A stretch of 6,738 bases of DNA, from the NCBI GenBank assembly GCA_050292235.1, contig JBNKLG010000111.1, positions 1 through 6,738 on the forward strand, written 5' to 3'. The DNA comes from JBNKLG01 sp050292235. Its GTDB lineage: Bacteria > Pseudomonadota > Gammaproteobacteria > Chromatiales > Chromatiaceae. This document shows, piece by piece, positions 1-6,418 of the stretch. The notes below the pieces were generated by a model that ran no database searches, was not told the DNA's origin, and was given only the letters and a program-made list of their open reading frames with translations. The position numbers and the translations under genes were made by a program. Every line of letters begins with the position of its first letter. Positions within the stretch are counted from its first letter, which is position 1.

Positions 1-284
1 TGCACCTGGCCTGGCGCCAGGCCTTGCCAGATAAAATCGAGGGCGAGCCAATCCGGCTGCAATTTCCTGAAGCCACCTCCAGCGCATCACCACCGGTACT
101 CAGCGGCACCTTCAGCCTCAGCCGCAACTGGTTTGCCATACTCAAGCTGGATCTGGTCTGGCGCGAAGGAAAACGCCAATACCCGATCCGGAATATCAGC
201 CTGCTCAAACGCAATGATATTTACTATCTGGATCACCCCAGGATAGGCATCCTTGCCACCTTAACCCGGTTATCACCGAATTAA
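1..284 (+). CDS. CsiV-like periplasmic peptidoglycan-binding protein, 3' end only
   Basis: This is the C-terminal 93 or so residues of a gene that begins before the window; the open frame runs from base 3 to the TAA at 282-284. The first visible residues read HLAWRQ. The end contains LSRNWFAILKLDLVW, then an arginine/lysine-rich strand and YYLDHPRIGILATLTRL. This order (H-x-A-W-R-Q, a beta-strand pair, then Y-x-D-H-P-x-x-G-h-h) resembles the C-terminal half of the CsiV family. In Vibrio cholerae CsiV is a periplasmic peptidoglycan-binding protein needed for PBP1A activity. The signal peptide and N-terminal half are not visible, so localisation cannot be checked. A TTG at 24 is in frame but internal to the conserved block, so it is not a start. 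In several gammaproteobacteria this gene follows mfd, which would then lie to the left; that is inference. Family assignment is from remembered motifs only. Confidence 0.72.
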   Translation, partial: HLAWRQALPDKIEGEPIRLQFPEATSSASPPVLSGTFSLSRNWFAILKLDLVWREGKRQYPIRNISLLKRNDIYYLDHPRIGILATLTRLSPN

Positions 285-598
285 GTAAGACAACTCACCA
301 CTCTTTTGTCGCCAATTTTCCCTTTCCCTTCCCACCACACACCCCAGCCATGATTCCCCGCTGTTTTTCTTTATTGATCAGCTATATTCTAAGAGTGCCC
401 CCTGATTGACTAGGCACCCTTGCCAGCACCAGCAGAGGTAACGGAATGCACATTTCCCCTACGGGACGTCTTTTGATTATCCACGGGAGAGGCTGATCCA
501 TTTCACCGCCATGTGCCATCCCTATCCGAATGCTGATGACCGACAGCATCAATCCTTGAGGATTCATCCCTTCATCGAACTGGAGAAAAGATCACACC
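285..598. other. Non-coding leader between the csiV-like gene and the response regulator gene
   Basis: This 314-base stretch has no convincing gene; the one open frame on the minus strand (382-567) shows no family resemblance or sensible start context. Three small inverted repeats are visible. The first pairs 391-399 with 413-421 (eight of nine positions, 13-base loop). The second pairs ATGCTG at 530-535 with CAGCAT at 544-549 (8-base loop). The third pairs AATCC at 551-555 with GGATT at 560-564 (4-base loop, perfect). None is followed by a T-run, so none is an obvious terminator of the upstream gene. A pyrimidine-rich run lies at about 302-348. GGAG at 582-585 is the probable ribosome binding site of the downstream gene, with a rather long 13-base spacer. 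Confidence 0.6.
361..388 (+). promoter_or_regulatory. Possible weak sigma70 promoter for the response regulator gene
   Basis: TATATT at 383-388 resembles a -10 element, and CTGTTT at 361-366 is a poor -35 candidate at a 16-base spacing. The surrounding bases are AT-rich compared with the rest of the gap. If used, transcription would start near 395 and give a leader of about 200 bases carrying the small hairpins described for the gap. This is a pattern match to a loose consensus and may be chance. Confidence 0.22.
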
Positions 599-2326
599 AT
601 GTCCCATAAAATCCTGGTTGTTGACGATGAGGCTGCCATCCTGCAAGGCTTTAAGCGCAATCTGCATCGACAGTTTGAGATCGACACCGCTGAAAGTGCT
701 CAGGAGGCTTTTGGTCTGATCCGAAAAAACGGCCCCTATGCCGTTGTCGTCTCCGATATGCGCATGCCCGGTATGGATGGCCTGCAACTGCTGACACTGT
801 TAAAAGACAGTCTTCCCGATACCGTCCGCATCATGCTGACAGGGGATGCCGATCAAAAAACCGCTGTGAACGCGGTTAATTCCGGCCAGGTATACCGCTT
901 CATCAACAAGCCCTGTAGTTCAGAAACTTTGGCAGATGTCCTCAATGAAGGTCTGGAGCAGTATGAGACTGTTCAGGAAAACCACCGCCGCCTCTCCACC
1001 AGCGAGAACCATGCACGCCAACTGACCGAGGAGCTGAACCTGCATTATCAGCGTGATTTTCTCACTGGGCTACTCAATCGCCAGGCCATCAAAACACGGA
1101 TGGACACCGAATTGCAGAAAATGGCCCCGAACGATCATCATGTGCTTTGCATCATTGACATCGATCATTTTCATCTGATCAATAACCACTTTGGCCTTGT
1201 CGCCGGTGATGAATGCCTGCGCCAAATCAGCCAGATTATCACCTCAACGCAGCGCAGCACGGACCTGGCCGGTCGCATGTCTGGCAATCGCTTCAGCCTG
1301 CTTCTGCGTCATCGCTCCGCAGCAGAGGGGAAAGACATTGCTGAAGAGATTCTCACCCGCTTCCGGGCTTACCGTTTTTGTTGGGAAGACAATTGTATTG
1401 ACGTCAATATCAGCATTGGTCTAGCCCCTTTTGGAGACGAGGTCACAGACTTCAGTCAATTGCTGAATCTGGCAGAAACCGCCTGCTATGTTGCCAAGGA
1501 TGATGGTGGAAACCGACTTCATATCGCCACACCCAACGATCATGAATTGACCAGACGTCTAGACGAGCCACAGTGGGTCAGTCGCATCAGCCAGGCCCTG
1601 GAGAATGATCATTTTGTTCTGTTTTATCAACCCATTGTCCCTCTGTTTGCTGCGGAGGGACAAGGAGAGCACTTCGAGGTGCTGCTTCGCTTACGTGACG
1701 AAAAAAACCATCTCATCGCACCGGATGGATTCCTACCCGCAGCCGAAAACTATCTGCTAGCGCCAAAGGTGGATTGCTGGGTCATCCATAAACTCGTCGA
1801 ATGGTTTAGCGAACATCCCGAACGGATTGAGACACTGGCAATGTGCTCCATCAATCTTTCCGGTCAATCACTCGGCAGTCGTGAACTGCTGGACACCATT
1901 CTCAATGCCTTTGAGCAGACCGGACTCCCGACCCAAAAATTCTGTTTTGAAATCACAGAGACCGCCGCCATATCCAAGCTCAGTGCCGCAACCGGATTTA
2001 TTGAAACCCTGCGGGCCAAAGGTTTTCATTTCTCACTTGATGATTTTGGCTCCGGCCTCTCCTCCTTTGCCTACCTAAAGAACTTTCCCGTCGATTATCT
2101 GAAGATCGACGGACAGTTTGTGCGCAACATCGACAAGGACCCTATCGATCTGGCCATGGTCCGCTCCATTAACGAGATCGGCAAAATCATGGGCAAGAAG
2201 ACCATCGCCGAATATGTTGAGAATGACGAAATCCGAGTGATTTTAAAAAGCCTCAACGTGGATTATGCGCAAGGCTACGCCATCTCCAAACCCATGGAGC
2301 TGATGAAATCAGAAAAGAGCCAATAA
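599..2326 (+). CDS. Response regulator with degenerate GGDEF and intact EAL domain (c-di-GMP phosphodiesterase)
   Basis: The 575-residue protein is soluble, with three domains. Receiver (about 4-120): acidic pair D9/D10, phospho-acceptor D53 in SDMRMPGMDG, T81 and K104, so it should accept phosphate from a histidine kinase. A short helical linker (about 120-150) follows. GGDEF domain (about 151-308): DFLTGLLNR at 153-161 and D187, N195 and D204 are kept, but the signature is SGNRF at 228-232. The metal ligand is thus replaced by N230, and cyclase activity is unlikely. RSTD at 219-222 sits where the inhibitory-site RxxD lies. EAL domain (about 328-565): E360 in EVL, N419, E451, D481/D482 in DDFGSG, K502, E538 and Q558 cover the usual metal and catalytic residues, so c-di-GMP hydrolysis to pGpG is expected. 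The ATG at 599 is chosen because the receiver begins at once after it. No kinase gene is adjacent. Confidence 0.93.
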   Translation: MSHKILVVDDEAAILQGFKRNLHRQFEIDTAESAQEAFGLIRKNGPYAVVVSDMRMPGMDGLQLLTLLKDSLPDTVRIMLTGDADQKTAVNAVNSGQVYRFINKPCSSETLADVLNEGLEQYETVQENHRRLSTSENHARQLTEELNLHYQRDFLTGLLNRQAIKTRMDTELQKMAPNDHHVLCIIDIDHFHLINNHFGLVAGDECLRQISQIITSTQRSTDLAGRMSGNRFSLLLRHRSAAEGKDIAEEILTRFRAYRFCWEDNCIDVNISIGLAPFGDEVTDFSQLLNLAETACYVAKDDGGNRLHIATPNDHELTRRLDEPQWVSRISQALENDHFVLFYQPIVPLFAAEGQGEHFEVLLRLRDEKNHLIAPDGFLPAAENYLLAPKVDCWVIHKLVEWFSEHPERIETLAMCSINLSGQSLGSRELLDTILNAFEQTGLPTQKFCFEITETAAISKLSAATGFIETLRAKGFHFSLDDFGSGLSSFAYLKNFPVDYLKIDGQFVRNIDKDPIDLAMVRSINEIGKIMGKKTIAEYVENDEIRVILKSLNVDYAQGYAISKPMELMKSEKSQ

Positions 2327-2360
2327 AAAAGGCCTACACCTCAAGAGGTGTAGGCCTTTT
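2325..2360. terminator. Bidirectional Rho-independent terminator between convergent genes
   Basis: A perfect inverted repeat pairs GGCCTACACCTC (2331-2342) with GAGGTGTAGGCC (2345-2356); a realistic loop is TCAAGA with a 10-bp stem. Flanking A and T runs extend it. Read on the plus strand, TTTT (2357-2360) follows and would end the response regulator transcript; the stem starts directly after its stop codon (2324-2326). Read on the minus strand, six T residues follow (complement of 2325-2330), which would end the tRNA-Lys and upstream tol-pal/que transcripts. The minus-direction T-run is the better of the two. Confidence 0.9.
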
Positions 2361-2364
2361 AATA

Positions 2365-2440
2365 TGGTGGGTCGTGTGCGATTCGAACGCACGACCGTCC
2401 GATTAAAAGTCGGATGCTCTACCGGCTGAGCTAACGACCC
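2365..2440 (-). tRNA. tRNA-Lys (anticodon UUU)
   Basis: The reverse complement folds as a 76-base cloverleaf. The acceptor stem is GGGTCGT (2440-2434) paired with ACGACCC (2375-2369). The D arm carries AGCTCAGCCGGTAGAGC. The anticodon stem is TCCGA/TCGGA with loop CTTTTAA, and TTT at 2407-2405 reads lysine codons AAA and AAG. The T loop is GTTCGAATC, in the expected place. The discriminator is A (2368) and the 3' CCA (2367-2365) is encoded in the DNA. The gene lies 45 bases after queC on the same strand and a few bases before a strong terminator. A lysine tRNA near the end of the tol-pal region is also known in Pseudomonas (after queC) and in E. coli (a cluster after cpoB), so this is conserved synteny. 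Confidence 0.97.
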
Positions 2441-2453
2441 AAGCAAGCCGCGT

Positions 2454-2481
2454 ATTGTACCGAATCCTGAGAAAACCGCAA
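2454..2481 (-). promoter_or_regulatory. Candidate sigma70 promoter of the tRNA-Lys gene
   Basis: On the minus strand TTGCGG (2481-2476) and TACAAT (2459-2454) form a -35/-10 pair with a 16-base spacer. TACAAT differs from the -10 consensus at one position. The bases just after the -10 box are ACGCGGC, a GC-rich discriminator as found at stable-RNA promoters under stringent control. Predicted start is about 2445-2447, only a few bases before the mature 5' end at 2440. The promoter fits in the 45-base gap after the queC stop, so the tRNA could be transcribed apart from the long operon as well as by read-through. Confidence 0.55.
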
Positions 2482-2485
2482 AACC

Positions 2486-3169
2486 TCATTGATAGTGCGT
2501 GGGATCAGGTAACCCGGCATCGGCAAATCCCTGGGCACGAAAACGGCAGGAATCACAGCGCCCGCAGGCCCTGCCCCCGGCATCCGCTTGATAGCAGGAG
2601 ATGGTTTGACTGTAATCCACACCCAGGTCTGTGCCCTGACGCACGATCTCCGCCTTGGTCAGGGACAACAAAGGGGTATGAATCCGAAAGGGATTTCCCT
2701 CGATACCGGCCCTGGTACCCAAATTGGCCAGGTTTTCAAAGGCCTTGATGAACGCCGGGCGACAGTCTGGATATCCGGAATAATCGACCGCATTGGCGCC
2801 AATAAAGATATGCTGGGCACCGGAAACCTCGGCATATCCCAGGGCAATGCTGAGAAAGATGCTGTTACGGGCAGGCACATAGGTGACAGGAATGACCTCT
2901 GTACCAGGCTGTTCCGGCACGGCAATGCTCGAATCCGTTAGCGCAGATCCACCAATGGCAGAAAGATCGATATCGACAACCCGATGTCCTTTCACACCCC
3001 ACAGCAGCGCCTGTCTGGCAGCGGCCTCCAGTTCCACGCTGTGGCGTTGACCATAGCGAAAGCTCAACGCATAGCAGGCAAAACCCCGTGCCCTGGCTAT
3101 GGCCAGACAGGTGGTGGAGTCCAATCCACCAGACAGCAGAACCACGGCCTTTCGTTGGTTATCGCTCAT
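2486..3169 (-). CDS. queC: 7-cyano-7-deazaguanine (preQ0) synthase QueC
   Basis: QueC converts 7-carboxy-7-deazaguanine, with ATP and ammonia, to preQ0, the nitrile precursor of queuosine, in the cytoplasm. The 227-residue protein has the ATP-pyrophosphatase loop SGGLDS at 13-18, YVPARN at 97-102, GANAVDYSGYPDCRP at 124-138 and a C-terminal zinc site formed by C192, C202, C205 and C208. Length and motif order are normal for the family. The ATG at 3169 is preferred to an in-frame TTG eight codons upstream. The protein begins at the expected distance from the ATP loop, AGAGGG (3183-3178) lies eight bases before the ATG, and the start overlaps the queE stop by one base (TGATG). Translation is therefore probably coupled to queE, which supplies the substrate. 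The remaining early-pathway genes (folE, queD) are not in the window. Confidence 0.97.
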   Translation of the reverse strand: MSDNQRKAVVLLSGGLDSTTCLAIARARGFACYALSFRYGQRHSVELEAAARQALLWGVKGHRVVDIDLSAIGGSALTDSSIAVPEQPGTEVIPVTYVPARNSIFLSIALGYAEVSGAQHIFIGANAVDYSGYPDCRPAFIKAFENLANLGTRAGIEGNPFRIHTPLLSLTKAEIVRQGTDLGVDYSQTISCYQADAGGRACGRCDSCRFRAQGFADAGLPDPTHYQ

Positions 3170-3819
3170 CAACGTGCCCTCTCTTCGCCCCAAAGCACTT
3201 TATGTAGCTGTACCTGAAAACGTACAGGCAGATGATCGGCCAGCACCCAGCCAGCCAGCTCCTGAGCAGCCAGTTGTTGCTGGGAGGGCGAGAAGATGAC
3301 CTCACAGCGCTTTGCCAGATGCCAGCGTGCCAGGATCTGTTTGGACCAATCGTAATCGGATCGATCGGTAATCACGAATTTCACCTGATCCTTGACCTCC
3401 AACAGGGAGAGATTATCCCAAAGATTTTTCTCCATTTCGCCAGAGCCTGGCGTTTTGACATCCACCACCCGGGAGACACGAGCATCCACCCGGCTGATAT
3501 CCAGAGCACCGCTGGTCTCCAGCGATACCTCATAACCGGCATCGGCCAGGGCGGTTAAAAGGGGCTGACAGGCGGGTTGGGCCAGAGGTTCTCCACCGGT
3601 CACGGTGACCAAACGACAATCGAACTCGGCCACCCTGGCCAAAATGGCATCCAGAGATAGGGATTCACCATCCCTAAAGGCATAGGTGGTATCGCAATAG
3701 CGGCAACGTAGCGGACAGCCGCTAAGACGGATGAAAACCGTGGGCATCCCTTGGGTACGCGCTTCTCCCTGGAGCGAATAGAAAATCTCACTCAGGCGCA
3801 GTGAAATCGTGCTGCTCAA
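3169..3819 (-). CDS. queE: 7-carboxy-7-deazaguanine synthase QueE (radical SAM)
   Basis: QueE is a radical S-adenosylmethionine enzyme that rearranges 6-carboxytetrahydropterin to 7-carboxy-7-deazaguanine, using Mg2+. The 216-residue protein opens with SEIFYSLQGEA, then has the iron-sulfur cluster motif CPLRCRYC (C35, C39, C42) followed by DT, GGEP at 75-78 for SAM binding, and the typical C-terminal LHKVLWG. The start is taken as TTG at 3819. No ATG or GTG is available in frame before the conserved SEIFYSLQGEA block, and upstream codons run back through the end of cpoB. The TTG overlaps the cpoB stop by two bases (TTGA), so re-initiation after cpoB is the likely mode of translation. Its stop overlaps the queC start. 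The substrate-making QueD is not nearby. Identity is clear; the exact start is less so. Confidence 0.96.
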   Translation of the reverse strand: MSSTISLRLSEIFYSLQGEARTQGMPTVFIRLSGCPLRCRYCDTTYAFRDGESLSLDAILARVAEFDCRLVTVTGGEPLAQPACQPLLTALADAGYEVSLETSGALDISRVDARVSRVVDVKTPGSGEMEKNLWDNLSLLEVKDQVKFVITDRSDYDWSKQILARWHLAKRCEVIFSPSQQQLAAQELAGWVLADHLPVRFQVQLHKVLWGEERAR

Positions 3820-4598
3820 TGACCGCTTTTGCTCATGCGATCCAATTGCTTGCGTGCCAGAATAGCTGGGGTACTCTGGGGATATTGGGAGACCAAATCC
3901 TCCAGTATTTTCCGGGATTTGTCATAGGCCTTTCTGTCATATTGGATGTAGCCTACCTTCAACATCGCATCCGGCACCTTGGCACTTTTCGGATGATTTT
4001 GGATCACCCGGCCAAACTCTCCCAGTGCTGGAGCATACTGATTCTGCACGTAGTAGGATTCCCCCAGCCAATACTGCGCATTTCCCGCATAGCTGCTACT
4101 GGGATAGGCATCAAGAAAAGCCTGAAAGGCCTTTTGCGCCTGAGGATAGCGGCCCGCCTTCAGCAGATCAAAAGCATTTTGGTACTCTGACTCCAGGCGG
4201 GCCGAGTCCTCAGGTGGTGAAGAGCGCTCAACAGTATTCTCTGTCGGTATTGCCGGTGGCATGCCTGATTGGACACGACCTGGAAGTTGGGTGCGATCCG
4301 TGGTGACAAAACGGCTGGTATTATTGGTTGGTTGAGAGACTGGTGGTGGTGCAGTAGAGGCTGCACCCTGCAGGTTTTGAATACGATGCTGCATCACCTC
4401 CATCTCACCACGCAGTTGCTGCACCTCATGACGCAGATCTTCGACCTGACGCACCAAGTCAGAACCCAAGCCACTCTCCACTTTGTGCTCCAGGGCTTCC
4501 AGACGGCGAGAGAGGTCGTCATTACCGAACAAGGCCCAGGCATTACCGCTCAGGGCCAGACCCAGAGCAGGCACCAGAAGCCGCTTTATCATCCACAT
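3816..4598 (-). CDS. cpoB: Tol-Pal system periplasmic protein CpoB (YbgF)
   Basis: CpoB links the Tol-Pal machine to peptidoglycan synthesis; in E. coli it binds TolA and modulates PBP1B at the septum. The 260-residue protein has a signal peptide at 1-22 (basic K5/R6, a hydrophobic core, then NAWA before LFGN). A heptad-rich coiled coil follows at about 28-78, rich in E, L, Q and R, which in the family drives trimerisation. Then comes a proline/threonine/serine-rich linker at about 80-134. The C-terminal part at about 136-257 contains tetratricopeptide-type repeats, with YQNAFDLLKAGRYPQA, AQYWLGESYYVQNQYAPAL and AMLKVGYIQYDRKAYDKS as helix pairs. The start ATG overlaps the pal stop (TGATG); an alternative ATG two codons later is possible. 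The stop overlaps the queE TTG start. Domain order and neighbours agree fully with CpoB. Confidence 0.95.
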   Translation of the reverse strand: MWMIKRLLVPALGLALSGNAWALFGNDDLSRRLEALEHKVESGLGSDLVRQVEDLRHEVQQLRGEMEVMQHRIQNLQGAASTAPPPVSQPTNNTSRFVTTDRTQLPGRVQSGMPPAIPTENTVERSSPPEDSARLESEYQNAFDLLKAGRYPQAQKAFQAFLDAYPSSSYAGNAQYWLGESYYVQNQYAPALGEFGRVIQNHPKSAKVPDAMLKVGYIQYDRKAYDKSRKILEDLVSQYPQSTPAILARKQLDRMSKSGH

Positions 4599-5101
4599 CA
4601 GTAGTTCAACTCAACACGACGGTTTTGGGCCATGGATTGGCCATCCGCACCCCGTACCACTGGGCGCTCTTCACCATAACTGATGGTGCGGATCTGGCTG
4701 CCAGAGAGGCCGGCAGACATCATCAACTGGCGAACCGATTGGGCACGACGCTCACCCAGAGCGATGTTGTACTCACGGGAGCCGCGTTCGTCACTATGAC
4801 CTTCCAAGGTGATGCGACCACCAGAAGCACGGAGCTTTTCGGCATGAGCACGCACAACGGGTTTGAACTCGGCCCGAATTTCACTGCTGTCATACTCAAA
4901 GTAGATCACGCGCTGAGACAGCGGATCACCATTGCCATAGCCGCTGCCGTAACGACCACCATCAGCACCATTGCCTGAGTAACCACTGGTCTGGGCACCG
5001 CCCTCGCCACCAGGCTCACCAGGCTTTTTGCTCCAGGAGCCACAGCCACTCAGCAATACAGCAAGCACCGCTACCGGCATCAATCGAAAAAACTGTTTCA
5101 T
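4598..5101 (-). CDS. pal: Peptidoglycan-associated outer membrane lipoprotein Pal
   Basis: Pal is an outer-membrane lipoprotein that holds the outer membrane to peptidoglycan and is released or recruited by TolB. The 167-residue precursor has a lipoprotein signal peptide with the lipobox LSGC, so C20 is the acylated residue; S22 after it does not suggest inner-membrane retention. Residues 28-60 are a flexible linker rich in glycine and tyrosine. The OmpA-like domain (about 62-167) contains VIYFEYDSSEI, then LEGHSDERGSREYNIALGERRAQSV with D104 and R119 in the positions that bind diaminopimelate, then SYGEERPVV and a terminal NRRVELNY. The ATG at 5101 is preceded by GAGG (5114-5111) nine bases upstream. 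It follows tolB after 28 bases and overlaps cpoB by one base. Confidence 0.97.
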   Translation of the reverse strand: MKQFFRLMPVAVLAVLLSGCGSWSKKPGEPGGEGGAQTSGYSGNGADGGRYGSGYGNGDPLSQRVIYFEYDSSEIRAEFKPVVRAHAEKLRASGGRITLEGHSDERGSREYNIALGERRAQSVRQLMMSAGLSGSQIRTISYGEERPVVRGADGQSMAQNRRVELNY

Positions 5102-5129
5102 CAGCCCTGTCCTCGTTTGGGTTTAGATT

Positions 5130-6413
5130 TCATCTTACTTTAGGTGACCAGTCAGGCTCACGCACCTCACCGGATTTGAGTAGCAAACGCTGCTTATAGC
5201 GGCCATCCGCAGACACCGCTGCCAACTCACCCTTTCCATTGGCCTTGGTTGCATAAATTATCATGCTGCCGTTGGGCGCAAAACTGGGGGATTCATCGTA
5301 GGCGCCATCCGTCAAAACCTGTAGATCGCCATTAGCCAGATTCACCACACCGATGGCATAACCGCGACCGGTCTGGGTCTCCACCACCAGTGCCTTACCA
5401 TCGGGGGCGAAAGAGGCCCGTGCATTGGAATCGCCTTTATAGGTGATCCGCCGGGGTTCGCCACCGTTCATTGAGGTCATATAGACCTGCTGCTTGCCGC
5501 CCCGGTCGGAGGTAAAGACCAGTGACTGGCCATCCGGCGACCAGGCAGATTCGGTATCGATGGCATAATGATGGGTCAGCTGGCGCAGGCTGCCACTGCC
5601 CAGTTCATAAATATAGATATCCGGATTGCCATCCTTCGACAGGGTCATGGAGAGATAGCGTCCATTGGGGGACCAGGCGGGCGCACCATTGATCCCCGGA
5701 TAGCTGGCCACCTTAATGCGCTGGCCTGTTGCCAGATCCTGGACATAGATGGAGGGCTGGCCACGCTCAAAGGAGACATAGGCGATCTTGCGCCCATCCG
5801 GCGACCAGGCGGGTGACATCAGAGGCTCGCTGGAGGCTACGATGGTGTGGGGCTCATAGCCATCGGCGTCGGCAATTTGTAAGGCAATCTCACGCCGATC
5901 ACCCCGAACCTCCTCGGTGATGTAAGCCACTTTGGTATTGAAGGCACCAGGTTGGCCGGTTAACTTTTCATAAATGATATCGGCAATCTGATGAGCCTTA
6001 GAGCGTAGGGTCTTGTGACTACAACGACTCTGCAAGGTCACTGTCTGTTTGACTCCATCAAAGAGCTCAAACCGAACCTCATAGCCACCAGGCCCGGGGC
6101 GGACCATGCCCACCACCAAATAGTTCACGCCTAGCCTGCGCCAGTCGCTAAAGTTGATTTGCTGTCCCCGGGTGGGGCGGGCCACCAGGTCGTTCTCTGG
6201 TAAAGGGCGAAAGCGGCCACTGCGCTGCAGATCTGCAGCGATGATCTGACCGATATTATAGAGGGGCTCTTCCCCCCCACCGGTCCAGCCAAAGGGCACC
6301 ACCGCAATGGGGATAGCATCCTCTCTACCGCCTGAAACGGTGATATCCAGGCCAGCCGCCAGCAGAGGCGACCCCAACCAACACAACAACAGAAAGCCCA
6401 ATATTCTTTTCAT
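5130..6413 (-). CDS. tolB: Tol-Pal system protein TolB
   Basis: TolB is the periplasmic beta-propeller that binds Pal and TolA. The 427-residue precursor has a signal peptide (MKRILGF, hydrophobic core, LLAA) with cleavage near residue 20, leaving a short N-terminal strand (GLDITVSGG) equivalent to the TolA-contacting TolB box. The N-terminal alpha/beta domain covers about 33-160 (IAVVPFGW, then a helix, then NYLVVGMV). The C-terminal propeller shows regularly spaced WD40-like PD40 repeats: SPAWSPDGRKIAY at 200, APAWSPNGRYLSM at 244, ESAWSPDGQSLVF at 288, RASFAPDGKALVV at 332, SPSFAPNGSMIIY at 375 and a last EPDWSP at 419. The ATG at 6413 is chosen over a start 29 codons upstream because only it places the signal peptide at the N-terminus and it avoids overlap with tolA. 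The gap to tolA is five bases. Confidence 0.97.
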   Translation of the reverse strand: MKRILGFLLLCWLGSPLLAAGLDITVSGGREDAIPIAVVPFGWTGGGEEPLYNIGQIIAADLQRSGRFRPLPENDLVARPTRGQQINFSDWRRLGVNYLVVGMVRPGPGGYEVRFELFDGVKQTVTLQSRCSHKTLRSKAHQIADIIYEKLTGQPGAFNTKVAYITEEVRGDRREIALQIADADGYEPHTIVASSEPLMSPAWSPDGRKIAYVSFERGQPSIYVQDLATGQRIKVASYPGINGAPAWSPNGRYLSMTLSKDGNPDIYIYELGSGSLRQLTHHYAIDTESAWSPDGQSLVFTSDRGGKQQVYMTSMNGGEPRRITYKGDSNARASFAPDGKALVVETQTGRGYAIGVVNLANGDLQVLTDGAYDESPSFAPNGSMIIYATKANGKGELAAVSADGRYKQRLLLKSGEVREPDWSPKVR

Positions 6414-6418
6414 AGCAC

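Noticed and set aside
391..421. Hairpin as terminator of the csiV-like gene
   Set aside because: The stem is imperfect with a 13-base loop, and no T-run follows; it is also more than 100 bases from the stop codon.
421..530. Possible c-di-GMP (GEMM) riboswitch in front of the EAL gene
   Set aside because: A few words such as GGGACG resemble the motif, but the conserved core and paired helices are not present in the right order.
382..567. Minus-strand open frame of 61 codons in the intergenic gap
   Set aside because: No recognisable motif, no good ribosome binding site, and the composition looks like translated non-coding sequence.
2588..2941. Plus-strand open frames opposite queC, and similar ones opposite queE, cpoB, pal and tolB
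   Set aside because: They lie antisense to clearly identified genes and show no domain pattern; they are shadows of biased codon use.
2486..3193. QueC starting at the upstream TTG (235 residues)
   Set aside because: The ATG at 3169 has a better ribosome binding site, fits the family start and overlaps the queE stop in the usual way.
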